Origin: Amycolatopsis dendrobii
GTDB taxonomy: Bacteria; Actinomycetota; Actinomycetes; Mycobacteriales; Pseudonocardiaceae
Assembly (NCBI RefSeq): GCF_014145675.1
Contig: NZ_JACGZW010000004.1
Location: forward strand, 372,001 to 436,000
Direction of reading: 5' to 3'
Length of the DNA stretch: 64,000 nt
Numbering within the stretch: the stretch's first letter is position 1; every line of letters begins with the position of its first letter. This document shows positions 37,501 through 46,912 of the stretch, one piece after another. The position numbers and the translations under genes are program-made. The notes under the pieces were generated by a model, which was not told where the DNA came from, did no database searches, and was given only the letters and a program-made list of their open reading frames with translations.

Positions 37501-37824
37501 ATGCAGTACCTGATTTCCGTGGTCCACGACCAGGCCACGCTCGCCACGCCGGAGGAAGACGCGGCGATCGACGTCTTCAACGAGCGCCTCCAGACGGACA
37601 ATCACTGGGTCTTCGCGGGCGGCCTGGCCGCGCCGGAAACCGCGACCGTCATCGACAACCGGGACGCGGCGGGGATGGTCACCGACGGCCCGTTCCTCGA
37701 GTCCAAGGAATACCTGGCCGGTTTCTGGGTCATCGAGGCCCCGGATCTTGACGTGGCGCTCACCCTCGCCGCCGAGGGTTCGAAGGCGTGCAACCGGAAG
37801 GTCGAGGTGCGACCGTTCCGGTGA
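37501..37824 (+). CDS. YCII/DGPF-domain protein
   Basis: The protein is about 107 aa. It carries the name-giving TDGPFLESKEYLAGFWVIEA motif and the ferredoxin-like fold of YCII proteins (MQYLISVVHD at the start). DGPF proteins are the hallmark partners of ECF42 sigma factors. AAAGGA precedes the start, and the stop overlaps the sigma gene (GTGA). The biochemical role is unknown. Confidence 0.92.
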   Translation: MQYLISVVHDQATLATPEEDAAIDVFNERLQTDNHWVFAGGLAAPETATVIDNRDAAGMVTDGPFLESKEYLAGFWVIEAPDLDVALTLAAEGSKACNRKVEVRPFR

Positions 37825-39038
37825 GCGACGTCCGGGAGGCGCTCACCCGCGCCCACCGCGAGGAGTGGGCCCGGGTGGTCGCCGGTTTGACCAAGCGTTT
37901 CGGCGACCTGGACATCGCCGAAGAAGCCGCCGCCGAGTCGTTCGCGACCGCGGTGCAGCGGTGGCCCGCCGACGGCGTGCCGCCCAGCCCCGGCGCCTGG
38001 CTGACCACCACCGCCACCCGCAAAGCCATCGACCGCATCCGCCGCGAGAACAAACGCGACGACAAGCAACGGGAGGCCCAGCCGGTGCACGACACCACGC
38101 CTCCCCACCTCATCGACGACGACCGCCTCCGCCTGATCTTCACCTGCTGCCATCCGGCTCTGGCCGCCGAATCCCGGGTCGCCCTGACCCTGCGCATGGT
38201 CGGCGGCCTGACCGTGCCCGAGATCGCCCGCGCTTTCCTGGTGCCGGAAAGCACTATGGGACAACGGATCACACGCGCGAAAGCCAAAATCAAGGCCGCC
38301 CGCGTCCCGTACCGAGTGCCCTCCGCCGAAGACCTGCCGGCTCGCGTCTCCGGCGTCCTCGCCGTGCTGTTCTTGACCTTCAACGAGGGCTACCTGGCCA
38401 CCGGCCCCGGCACCGGCCCCGTGCGCCAAGACCTGACCGCCGAAGCGATCCGGCTGACCCGCCTCGTCTGCGCCCTGCTGCCCGGCCACGGCGAGGCGAC
38501 CGGCCTGCTGGCCCTGATGCTCCTCACCGAAGCCCGCCGCCCGGCCCGGGTGTCCGCCGACGGCGAACTGGTCGCCCTGGACGAACAGAACCGTGCTCTC
38601 TGGGACGCACCGCTGATCGCCGAAGGCCACCGCCTGGTGCGCGAACGCCTCGCCACCCGGGTCGCTCCGGGCCGGTACCAGATCCTGGCCGCGATCAACG
38701 CCGTGCACACGTCCGCGCGGAACATGCGGGAGACCGATTGGTCGCAGATCCTCGCCCTCTACGACCAGCTCGTCCGCATCGACGCGTCGCCGATCGTCGC
38801 CCTGAACCGCGCCATCGCACTCGCCGAACTCGACGGCCCGGAGCCGGCGCTGGAGTCGGTCGAGCGGCTGGGGGACCGGTTGGCCGGATATCACCCGTAC
38901 CACGCCACTCGCGCTGACCTGCTCCGCCGGTTAGGCCGCAATGACGAGGCGCGGACGGCTTACGACCGCGCGATCGAGCTGGCGGGCAATACCGCGGAGA
39001 CTGCTGCGCTGTCTCGCCGACGAGAGGAGCTGGGGTAG
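37821..39038 (+). CDS. ECF42-type RNA polymerase sigma factor with long C-terminal extension
   Basis: The protein is about 405 aa. Sigma-2 is at residues about 10-75 (DIAEEAAAESFATAVQRWP), sigma-4 at about 110-165 (RVALTLRMVGGLTVPEIARAFLVPESTMGQR). A TPR-like extension of over 200 residues follows (LTFNEGYLATG, ETDWSQILALYDQLVRIDASP, ALNRAIALAE). This is the layout of ECF42, which has no anti-sigma and relies on the extension. It starts within the YCII stop. A leucine near the end (38931-38933) is encoded by TTA, so its level may follow bldA during development. Confidence 0.92.
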   Translation: MSDVREALTRAHREEWARVVAGLTKRFGDLDIAEEAAAESFATAVQRWPADGVPPSPGAWLTTTATRKAIDRIRRENKRDDKQREAQPVHDTTPPHLIDDDRLRLIFTCCHPALAAESRVALTLRMVGGLTVPEIARAFLVPESTMGQRITRAKAKIKAARVPYRVPSAEDLPARVSGVLAVLFLTFNEGYLATGPGTGPVRQDLTAEAIRLTRLVCALLPGHGEATGLLALMLLTEARRPARVSADGELVALDEQNRALWDAPLIAEGHRLVRERLATRVAPGRYQILAAINAVHTSARNMRETDWSQILALYDQLVRIDASPIVALNRAIALAELDGPEPALESVERLGDRLAGYHPYHATRADLLRRLGRNDEARTAYDRAIELAGNTAETAALSRRREELG

Positions 39039-39197
39039 CAACTGGGTCTCGTCGGCGTGCTGAGCGGCGGCCCGTCTCGCCACCCTGATGAGCCGCGACC
39101 GGGGCCGGGCGATGAGTGGTGCCATTCGCCGCCGACGATCATGCTCGCCCGGTATGTGCCCGTTGCCCGCCCCGCCGAGGCAAGAAACGGGTAGCAG

Positions 39198-39737
39198 TCA
39201 GCGGCCAGGGGCGCGTACGTGCCGGTGCCCGCTGACCGGGAAGTCCGGCGGCGCGGGCGGCAGCAGTTCGTCAAGGACGTAGCCGCATTTCTCCGCGACC
39301 CGGCAGGACGCCGGATTGTCCTCGGCATGCAGCAAGTCCAGACGGCTCAACCGCCGCGTGTCGAGCGCCCACCGCGACGTGGTTTCCAGTGCCCGGGCAG
39401 CGATGCCTCGACCCCGGGCCTGGGCAGCCGTCCAGTAGCCGACCTCAGCGGTGCCAGCGTCCCGAACCTTCACGACGACGTGCCCGAGAGGTGTGTCGTC
39501 GTCGCCCACCACCGCGAAGCTGAACTGCGTAGCGGTGTCCCAGCCGGCTGCCTGCGCGTCCAGCCACCGCCCCGCCTCGGCGTCGTTGGCAAGGGACGTC
39601 GTCAACCGTCGGCGCAACAGCGGGTCACGATGGGCGTCGACCAACGCCCGCCGATCTTCCGCCCGCCACGGACGCAATCGCAGAGCAGGCGCGGCTGCGG
39701 TCCGGGGAATGGGCAAAACGACTGTCACGGCTTCCAT
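39198..39737 (-). CDS. GNAT-family N-acetyltransferase (RimJ/RimL-like)
   Basis: The protein is about 179 aa. LRLRPWRAEDRRALVDAHRD at the start, the acetyl-CoA site QARGRGIAARALETTSRWA and NPASCRVAEKCGY are typical of RimJ/RimL-type acetyltransferases. The start at 39737 is chosen for the match to family length; a GTG at 39815 would add 26 residues. It ends about 160 bases from the convergent sigma gene. The substrate is unknown. Confidence 0.87.
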   Translation of the reverse strand: MEAVTVVLPIPRTAAAPALRLRPWRAEDRRALVDAHRDPLLRRRLTTSLANDAEAGRWLDAQAAGWDTATQFSFAVVGDDDTPLGHVVVKVRDAGTAEVGYWTAAQARGRGIAARALETTSRWALDTRRLSRLDLLHAEDNPASCRVAEKCGYVLDELLPPAPPDFPVSGHRHVRAPGR

Positions 39738-40032
39738 TCTGCACTGTCCAGCCTCGTCTCGGCCAGCTGCGAAAGCCTCCGCGATGTCCTTGGCAGACAA
39801 CGAACTCAGGTGCACTCTTCGATAACTTGGCCCCGGATGCCCCCGTAGCAGGGTAATCTCGTCGCATGCTCATCGAGGTGGACAGAGGCTAGCCGCCGGG
39901 CTCTCGGCGGCGTACCGGCCGACGGTGCCCTGGCACGACTCTTTCCCACCGATTTCCCCCTTCGCGCCCCGACGCGCGCTCCGCTGTGCGCTGGTCGCCG
40001 CCGAAGGGGAACGATGACCTCCAGGAGCACTC

Positions 40033-41004
40033 ATGACGCCCCATTCGCCGCGTCCGCCGTTCGACCCAGAACTCGCCGCCGTGCTGCCGACGCTCGACGG
40101 CTACGCGCCGGTCGGCATGACCGCGGACCGCTTGCCGCACTACCGGAACCTCCCTTTCCCCAGCATCGAAGAACAAATCGGCACCCGCCCGGTCCACTGC
40201 GCGCACCACACGATCACCGGCTACGACGGCGCGGAGATCGAGATCTCCGTCCTGTCCCGCGTGGACCACGAAACCCCCGGCCCTGGCATCTACTTCCTCC
40301 ACGGCGGCGGAATGGTGATGGGGGATCGGTTCGCCGGAGCGGCCCCGCTGATCGAGTGGGTACTGAAGTACGACGCGGTCGCCGTCACCGTCGAGTACCG
40401 GCTGGCCCCGGAACATCCCGACCCGGTGCCCGTCGAGGACTGCTACGCGGGCCTGCGCTGGACGGTCGCCAACGCGAACACCCTGCGCCTCGACCCCCAG
40501 CGCCTAGTGATGTTCGGCGGCAGTGGCGGCGGAGGACTAGCCGCAGGCACCGCGCTGCTGGCCCGCGACCGCGGCACCCCCGCGCTGCTCGGCCTGCTGC
40601 TGCAATGCCCGATGATCGACGACCGCAACGAGACGGTGTCGTCTCACCAGTACGACGGCACCGGCGTCTGGGACCGGACAAGCAACCTGACCGCGTGGAC
40701 AGCAGTTCTCGGCGACCGCCGCGGGACTACCGACGTCTCGCCCTGCGCAGCCCCCGCACGAGCAACCGACCTGAGCGGCCTCCCGCCAACCTTCATCGAC
40801 GTCGGCGCGGCAGAGGTGTTCCGAGACGAGGACGTCGCCTTCGCGAGCGCGATCTGGGCCGCAGGAGGCAACGCGGAACTCCACGTCTGGGGCGGCGCGT
40901 TCCACGGTTTCTACGACCTCGCCCCAGAATCCGCACTGGCCCAAGCTTGCGTCGCGGCTCGCGAGTCGTGGCTCGAGCGGTTGCTAGGCCGCCCGACGCC
41001 GTAG
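40033..41004 (+). CDS. Alpha/beta-hydrolase esterase (hormone-sensitive-lipase family)
   Basis: The protein is about 323 aa. The oxyanion motif HGGGMVMGD, the nucleophile motif FGGSGGGGLAAG, Asp in FIDVGAAEVFRDED and His in GAFHGFYD make a full catalytic set of the HSL/acetyl-hydrolase family. AGGAG lies six bases before the ATG. These enzymes cut short acyl esters; some deacylate antibiotics. It stands alone, followed by a repeat-rich non-coding region. Confidence 0.9.
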   Translation: MTPHSPRPPFDPELAAVLPTLDGYAPVGMTADRLPHYRNLPFPSIEEQIGTRPVHCAHHTITGYDGAEIEISVLSRVDHETPGPGIYFLHGGGMVMGDRFAGAAPLIEWVLKYDAVAVTVEYRLAPEHPDPVPVEDCYAGLRWTVANANTLRLDPQRLVMFGGSGGGGLAAGTALLARDRGTPALLGLLLQCPMIDDRNETVSSHQYDGTGVWDRTSNLTAWTAVLGDRRGTTDVSPCAAPARATDLSGLPPTFIDVGAAEVFRDEDVAFASAIWAAGGNAELHVWGGAFHGFYDLAPESALAQACVAARESWLERLLGRPTP

Positions 41005-41612
41005 CGGGACCGCGCGCCGCCCGGCCGAAGCAGTCGGGTGGCGCGCACCGCGCAGCATGCGGACGATGGCATCGCTGGCCCGCGCGTCGCAGAATCTCGC
41101 GTTGGTAGCTCTGTCGAAGCCGTCTGGGTGGCGCGCTCGGCAGCACGTGGTCGACGATGTCCGCGACTCGCGTGTCGCAGGCCTCGTGTCGGCTGCTGTG
41201 CCGCGGCTGCCGGGTCCTGCGCACAGCAAGCGGGATCGACCGCGTCACAGGCCTCCGCGTCGCAGGACCTCACGCCGCCCGCCGGCGCGGGGCGAGGCCG
41301 CCGGGGCGGCGCGCACCCCGCAGCACTGATCGACCGCGTCGCTGGTCCGGCTGTTGCGGGTCTCGCGGCGGCCTTCCTGACGAGGCTGTCGCGATAGCGA
41401 GCACTCAGCGGACGCGAGCGACAACGTCACCGGCCCGCGCGTCGCAGGACCCGGACCACCCGCCCGCGCTGGTCAAGGCGCGTCGCGGCCCGAGAGGACT
41501 GCCATCGGGCGCGCTCGGCCGGTCCGCACCTTAGCGGCCGTGCGTCGACGCTCTGCCGAGGCCGTCGGGACGGTGTGCACCCCGCCGAACGACCTCACCG
41601 GCAACCCCGCGG
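41005..41612. repeat. Non-coding stretch with degenerate repeats of roughly 90 bp
   Basis: Several diverged copies of one pattern are seen: GTGGCGCGCACCGCGCAGCA near 41039, GGTGGCGCGCTCGGCAGCAC near 41128, GGCGGCGCGCACCCCGCAGC near 41303, and CGCGTCGCAG recurring near 41086, 41176, 41260 and 41440. Open frames through it have no start signals or family motifs, so no gene is called. It may be a decayed expansion of a genomic repeat. Confidence 0.6.
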
Positions 41613-41745
41613 CTCACTATCAGCCTGCGAGCTCACTGCCAGGCTGCGAGCTCACTGCCAGGCTGTGAGGTAGGTGCCAGGCTGTGAGGTCGCTGTCAGC
41701 CTGCGAGGTCACGGCCAGCCCGCGAGGTCACGGCCAGCCTGTGAG
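41613..41745. repeat. Seven tandem copies of a 19-bp unit
   Basis: Units such as CTCACTGCCAGGCTGCGAG and GTCACGGCCAGCCTGTGAG follow one another without gaps, seven times. There are no spacers, so this is not a CRISPR. The rest of the gap up to 42028 shows no gene. Confidence 0.85.
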
Positions 41746-42028
41746 GTCGCCGCCAGCGAGCAGCTCACCGAACGCCACTAAGCACTGACCCCAAACCAGA
41801 GCCCGTCACCCCAAACCCGCCTTCACCGAGATCCCGCCAATCCAGCTCCACCTCCAGCCGCCGGCATCACCAGTCCGCCTCCAATTTCCCAAAACCCCAG
41901 CTCGCACCTCCCATCGCACCCGTTCCCGCCCACTCCAAGATCATCCCACCCGCCACCGACAATTCCGGGCGGCGTGTCGGCACCCGCCTCGCCAGAGCCC
42001 TCCGCCGACCGTGACAGACTGCCGGGCG

Positions 42029-45000
42029 ATGTACACGCCGTCTGATCTCGCTGACCTGCTCGAATGCGAGCACCGGAGCATCCTCAAACAGGCATTGGCG
42101 GCGGGGATACCCGGCGCGCCGCGGCCCACTTCCGCACCCGATCGGCTGGCGGTGAAGCACGGGCGGGCGCACGAAGCGGCCACGCTCGGACGCCTGCGCA
42201 GCGAGCGGACGCAGGTCGTCGAGATCGAGGAGCACGATCCGGTCGTCGCGGCGAAGGCCACCGAGGAAGCGCTGCGCGCGGGCGCGCCGGTGATCTACCA
42301 GGCGGTGTTCCACGACGGCGAGTTCTCCGGCCGCGCCGATTTCCTTCTGCGTGACGACCAGGGCCGCTACGAGGTCTACGACACGAAGCTCGCCCGGCAC
42401 GCCAAACCGTCGGCGGTCGTGCAGCTCACCGCGTACGCCGACGCTCTGCGCCGCGGCGGCTGGCCCGCCGGGCCGGAGATGCACCTGCTGCTGGGCGACG
42501 GCAGCACGCGCAGCCTCCGCGTCGACGACTTCCTCCCGCTCGTGGACCGGCTCCGCGACCGGCTGGAGGACCGTCCGCCGCAGCTGCCCGACCGCATCTG
42601 GGCAGACGAGCGTCCGGCGTGCACCGGATGCGCGTTCGCCGACCACTGTTCGTCCGCGCGCGAGGCGGACCGCGACCTGTCGCTGGTCGCCGGGATGCGC
42701 AGCGAGCAGCGGCGCAAGCTGGTGACCGCCGGGCTCGGCACCATCGACGCGCTCGCCGGAGCCGAACCGGCCGACCGTCCGCGCGACATGTCCGAGGGCA
42801 CATTCGCCTCGTTGCGCGCGCAGGCCGCGATCCAGGTCCGGCAGGACGAAACCGGTGAGCTGGCCTACGAAATCATCGCGCCGGACGCGCTCGCCGAACT
42901 GCCCGAAGCCAGCCCGGGCGACGTCTTCTTCGACATGGAAGGCGACCCGTACGCCCTGGCCGGCACCGGCCTGGAGTACCTCTTCGGCGCGGTCACCCCG
43001 GACGAGCGCTTCACCCCGTTCTGGGCGCACTCGCGCGCGCAGGAGAAACGAGCGTTCGAGGAGTTCGTCGACTTCGCCACCGCACGGCTCGCGGAACACC
43101 CCGACGCGCACGTCTACCACTACGCGCCGTACGAGGTCACGGCGATCAAGCGGCTCGCCGCCGTCCACGGCACGCGGGAGGAAGCCGTGGACGAACTGCT
43201 GCGCAGCGGCGCGATGATCGACCTGTATGCCGTGGTACGCAAGGCTTTGCGGGTAGGACAGCGGTCGTATTCGATCAAGTATTTAGAACCACTGTACATG
43301 CCGGAAGCCCGCGCTGGCGAGGTGAAAACGGCGGCGTCGAGCATCGAGGCGTACGAGGATTACCTGACGCTCTCCTCCGCGGGAAACACCGAGCAGGCCG
43401 ACGAAGTGCTGCGCGGCATCGCGGACTACAACGAGTACGACTGCGTCTCCACCTTGCGCCTGCACGAATTCCTGCACCGCGTGCGCGTCGAAGCCGGAAT
43501 CGACCTTGCCGAGCCGGATCCCGAGTCCGAAGTGGACGCTCTGCTCCGCCGCACCGAAGAAGAGGAAGCCGCCCAGCGCCGCGCCGAACGCGCCGCCGCG
43601 ATGGCCGCGCTGGTCGACCCGCTCCTGGACAGCCTCCCCGACGACCCCGCGGATTTCACCCCCGACGACCGCGCCCGCGCGCTGCTGGCCGCATCCGTCG
43701 GCTACCACCGCCGCGAGACGAACCCGGCCTGGTGGGAGTTCTTCCGCCAGCTGGCGGCCCCGATCAGCGACCTCGAAGTGGACACAACCTGCGCGGTGCC
43801 GGTGTCGGTGACCGCGGGCGAGTGGGTCCCGCCGTCCGGCCGGTTGCGCACTGCGAAACGCACGCTGGTCGTGAGGTGCGACCCGGACCGTCCGCATCCG
43901 TACGCGCCCGGTGACGACGTGCGCTTGCGCTACGGCGCCGATGCGCGCGACGCGAAAGTCGTGTCCGCGACCGCAGTCGAAGTGACGCTGGAGGAGAGCA
44001 GCGCCCCGGACCGGACGTCCAATGACCTCCCCGCGGCGGTCCTGCCGGGCAGCCCGGTCCGTCCGTCGCCGAAGGACGAGGCGGTAGCCGATCTCGCCCG
44101 TCTGGCAGGGGAAACACTGCCCGCGCTGCCCTCACACCCCGGCGTCGATCTGCTGCGCCGCATCCCCCGGTTGCGCGGCGGATTGCCCGAACCGGGCGAG
44201 GATTTGGTCGCCACGGTGATCACCGCGGTCGATCAGCTCGACGGCTCCGTGCTCGCCGTCCAGGGCCCGCCCGGGGCCGGAAAGACTTACCTGGCCGGGA
44301 AACTCATCGCGCATCTGGTGCGGTCCGGCCGGACCGTCGGCGTCACGTCGAACAGCCACAAAGCGGTTGAGAACGTCCTTTCGGCGGCCATGGAGAACGC
44401 GCCGGAGATGGCCTGCGCCAAGCGCGCGAAGCGGACGCCGGATCCGTCGTTGCCTTGGGAACAGCCGAAAAACAACACAGCGCTGGTACGCTGGCGTGAA
44501 GAACACGACACCGGCCATCTGGTCGGCGGCACGGCGTGGACCTTCGCCAACGCTGCCGTGCGCGAGCAACCCTTCGACGTTCTCGTCATCGACGAAGCCG
44601 GCCAGTTCGCTCTCGCGGACGCGCTGGCGGTGTCGATGTGCGCGAAAAACCTCGTGCTGCTGGGGGATCCGCAACAGCTGCCGCAGGTCGTGCAGGGCAC
44701 GCACCCGGCCGGTGCGGAGGCGTCGGCGCTGGGGCACCTGATCGGCGAAGCGGACATCATTCCGGCGGAACTGGGCTACTTCCTCGACCTGACCCGCCGC
44801 ATGCATCCCGCTGTCTGCGCGCCGGTTTCCACCCTGTCGTACGCGGGCCTGCTGCATTCGCATCCCACCGCGGAACGTTCGATCGACGGTTTTCCGTCAG
44901 GTCTCTATCTGGCATCGGTCGAGCATCGCGGGAACACCACGCGCTCGGTGGAGGAAGCTGAGCAAGTAGTGTCGGTGATCAAGTCGCTGCACGGCCGTTC

Positions 45001-45379
45001 GTGGGAAGGCCGGCCGCTCACTGATGCCGATTTCCTTGTCGTAGCCCCGTATAACCTCCAGGCGCGAGTGGTAACGCGCGCACTGTCCGACGCTGGCTTC
45101 GGCGACGTCCGGGTCGGCACAGTGGACCGGTTCCAAGGTCAAGAAGCACCCGTTGTGGTGACGACCATGACGTCCTCTTCGGCGGTAGACTTGCCGCGAG
45201 GCCTTGATTTCTTGTTGTCGCGTAACCGGTTGAACGTCGCTCTCTCCCGCGCGCAGTCCGTCGCTGTCCTGGTGTGCTCTCCGAAGCTGCTCGAAGCCGA
45301 CATCAGGACGGTGGACCAGATGCGGCTGGTCTCCGGAATGCTCGGGTTGCTCCGCGACGCCCGCGAGTGGATCGGCTGA
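42029..45379 (+). CDS. TM0106-family RecB-like nuclease fused to an SF1 (Upf1/Dna2-type) helicase
   Basis: The protein is about 1116 aa in three parts. Residues about 1-230 are a RecB-like nuclease with VYDTKLARHAKPS and an iron-sulphur-like cysteine set (CEHR, CTGCAFADHC). Residues about 290-480 are an RNase H-like exonuclease domain of the YprB type (VFFDMEGDPYA, YHYAPYEVTAIKRL, YNEYDCVSTLRLHEFL). Residues about 730-1110 are a helicase with VQGPPGAGKTYLAGKL, VLVIDEAGQFALADA, LLGDPQQLPQV, GTVDRFQGQEAPVVV and RNRLNVALSRA. It is probably a DNA repair or end-processing enzyme. One TTA codon is at 43283-43285. The ATG at 42029 is chosen over a GTG at 42011. Confidence 0.92.
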   Translation: MYTPSDLADLLECEHRSILKQALAAGIPGAPRPTSAPDRLAVKHGRAHEAATLGRLRSERTQVVEIEEHDPVVAAKATEEALRAGAPVIYQAVFHDGEFSGRADFLLRDDQGRYEVYDTKLARHAKPSAVVQLTAYADALRRGGWPAGPEMHLLLGDGSTRSLRVDDFLPLVDRLRDRLEDRPPQLPDRIWADERPACTGCAFADHCSSAREADRDLSLVAGMRSEQRRKLVTAGLGTIDALAGAEPADRPRDMSEGTFASLRAQAAIQVRQDETGELAYEIIAPDALAELPEASPGDVFFDMEGDPYALAGTGLEYLFGAVTPDERFTPFWAHSRAQEKRAFEEFVDFATARLAEHPDAHVYHYAPYEVTAIKRLAAVHGTREEAVDELLRSGAMIDLYAVVRKALRVGQRSYSIKYLEPLYMPEARAGEVKTAASSIEAYEDYLTLSSAGNTEQADEVLRGIADYNEYDCVSTLRLHEFLHRVRVEAGIDLAEPDPESEVDALLRRTEEEEAAQRRAERAAAMAALVDPLLDSLPDDPADFTPDDRARALLAASVGYHRRETNPAWWEFFRQLAAPISDLEVDTTCAVPVSVTAGEWVPPSGRLRTAKRTLVVRCDPDRPHPYAPGDDVRLRYGADARDAKVVSATAVEVTLEESSAPDRTSNDLPAAVLPGSPVRPSPKDEAVADLARLAGETLPALPSHPGVDLLRRIPRLRGGLPEPGEDLVATVITAVDQLDGSVLAVQGPPGAGKTYLAGKLIAHLVRSGRTVGVTSNSHKAVENVLSAAMENAPEMACAKRAKRTPDPSLPWEQPKNNTALVRWREEHDTGHLVGGTAWTFANAAVREQPFDVLVIDEAGQFALADALAVSMCAKNLVLLGDPQQLPQVVQGTHPAGAEASALGHLIGEADIIPAELGYFLDLTRRMHPAVCAPVSTLSYAGLLHSHPTAERSIDGFPSGLYLASVEHRGNTTRSVEEAEQVVSVIKSLHGRSWEGRPLTDADFLVVAPYNLQARVVTRALSDAGFGDVRVGTVDRFQGQEAPVVVTTMTSSSAVDLPRGLDFLLSRNRLNVALSRAQSVAVLVCSPKLLEADIRTVDQMRLVSGMLGLLRDAREWIG

Positions 45380-45393
45380 GCCCAGGCGCTTGA

Positions 45394-45857
45394 CGAAGGG
45401 CGAGTTCGCCTGAGCTGTGCGGGGCGCTGGGTGTCGCGAGGGCGCATGCCTGCGGTGCGATGCGTTGCTCGGTGAAAGGTGCGTTGCCCACGCTGGGATG
45501 CGTTGCTGGGGGTGGGACGCGCGTACCTGCGGCGCGGCGCGTTGCTTGGCGAAGGGCGAGCTCGCCTGAGCCGTGGGGCGCTGGGTGTCGCGAGGGCGCA
45601 CGCCCGCGCTCGGATGCGTTGCTCGGTGTGGGACGCGCGTACCTGCGGCGCGGTGCGTTGCTTGGCGAAGGGCGAGCTGTCCGCGCCGGATGTGTTGGCC
45701 GGTGCGGGACATGCATGCCTGCGGCGCGCGATGCGTTGCTCAGCATAAGGGCGCGGCGCTACCTGTGCCGGGGTGCGCTGCCTGGTATGTGGTGTGCGCG
45801 CGGTGCGTTGCTCGGTGAAGGGTGCGGCCCGGGTTGGAATGCGTTGCCGGGTTAGGC
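45394..45857. repeat. GC-rich degenerate repeat block after the helicase gene
   Basis: A 66-base unit at 45497-45562 recurs at 45613-45678 with three differences (it contains GGACGCGCGTACCTGCGGCG). A second motif (GGGGCGCTGGGTGTCGCGAG) occurs at 45420 and 45576. Shorter forms of GATGCGTTGCTCGGTG appear at least six times. Long open frames on both strands are side effects of the repeats and GC content. Confidence 0.75.
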
Positions 45858-46847
45858 GCGGGTGTTCCCGCGCCGCCCCGCAGTCGCTCTAGGAAGGACG
45901 GGTGCAGCCGTGACGCGCCGCGCGGTGAGTGCGTCTGCGCGGCGATGCCATCGCCCAGCGGGAGCCACGCCCGCCTGCGTCGCGACGCGGTCATCGGGCA
46001 CTTGCGCGGGCACCCGCCCGGCCGATCCGGTCGGGATCCGGTGGCCGGGCGGGCGCATGTCCCCGCTCGCGCGACCGTGGGGGAGGGGGTGGCGCGGCGA
46101 GCGAGGTGGTCGGGGCGCCCCGCGCGTCCGGCCTGCGGGAGCCGGAGCGGGGGCGCGGGATCCCCGTCCGTGCGGGGCACTGGGGGAGAGATGCCGCAGC
46201 GGACGGGGTGGCTGGAGAAAACGGTGTGTTCGGACGGTCTCATCCGGACGGCACACCGGCGAGCACTGGCGGGACCCGACTCATCCGGACTGCCGACGCG
46301 CACCTGCTGGACGAGACCTATCCGGTGCGCGAAGCGGGCTTCCCAGTATCACTCTGTTCAGTACAACTCGTTGCGGGCCAAGAACATTCCCGCGGCCGGG
46401 GGTGTGCTCCCGCTCTCCGTCCGGACCGGCTGGGGGTTACCGGCCGGCGGGAGCAGGAGCACCGGATCCCGTTCCGCGTCTGGGGGGAGCAGTCACGCGG
46501 AGCGGGTAGTTCTGCGCCGGTACGGGGGCCGCCTCGCGGCGAGTGGCACGACCAGGCTCCGGCCGGACCGGTATTCCTGGAAGGCAGAAGGTGAGGCCCG
46601 GGGGCACCTCCGTACCGACACCCTGTACAACGCTCGAACCGCGCGAATGTTCCGGCCCCATAAGGTGATCTGGATCGCCGCCAATCGAGTGACCGTTTGG
46701 TCGGCTCGGGAAGCCGGGCGACGGGTGAACCTCGAACAGGTTGCGTTGCCTGGCGAATCGTTGTGTATTCGCCGCGAGCCCGAACGCCGGTACCCAGTCG
46801 ACCCCCCAGGGAGCCGGGCATCGCGGTTGACCGGCGTCACCCAGTAG
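45858..46847. other. About 1 kb without a supportable gene
   Basis: A plus-strand open frame runs through this stretch (45822-46847), but its amino-acid make-up (very rich in Arg, Gly, Ser and Pro), the lack of a ribosome site and the absence of any known motif argue against a gene. No RNA gene or insertion sequence was recognised. Confidence 0.5.
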
Positions 46848-46852
46848 CGAAC

Positions 46853-46881
46853 TTGTTCGTAACGAACATGTTCGTTAAGCT
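46853..46881 (+). promoter_or_regulatory. Promoter with 18-bp palindromic operator before the flavin monooxygenase
   Basis: TTGTTC, 17 bases and TAAGCT make a plausible -35/-10 pair. The spacer and -10 are covered by the perfect palindrome TAACGAACATGTTCGTTA (46860-46877). A second near-palindrome CGAACTTGTTCG (46848-46859) lies just upstream. A repressor bound here would block the promoter. No regulator gene is adjacent. Confidence 0.65.
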
Positions 46882-46912
46882 GACGGAAGACACGAAGAAA
46901 AGGAGCAACCCC

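Noticed and set aside
40014..41108. An alternative plus-strand frame over the esterase gene
   Set aside because: It is Arg/Pro-rich with no motifs, while the frame at 40033 has a complete catalytic set and a ribosome site.
41613..41745. CRISPR array
   Set aside because: The 19-bp units are directly joined with no spacers, and no cas gene is present.
44897..45712. A minus-strand frame with repeated peptides (ALRQAT, RATHPS)
   Set aside because: The repeated peptides simply translate the DNA repeats, and the frame overlaps the end of the nuclease-helicase gene.
45822..46847. A 341-codon plus-strand open frame
   Set aside because: It starts inside the repeat block, has no ribosome site and no recognisable motif, and its composition is typical of non-coding GC-rich DNA.
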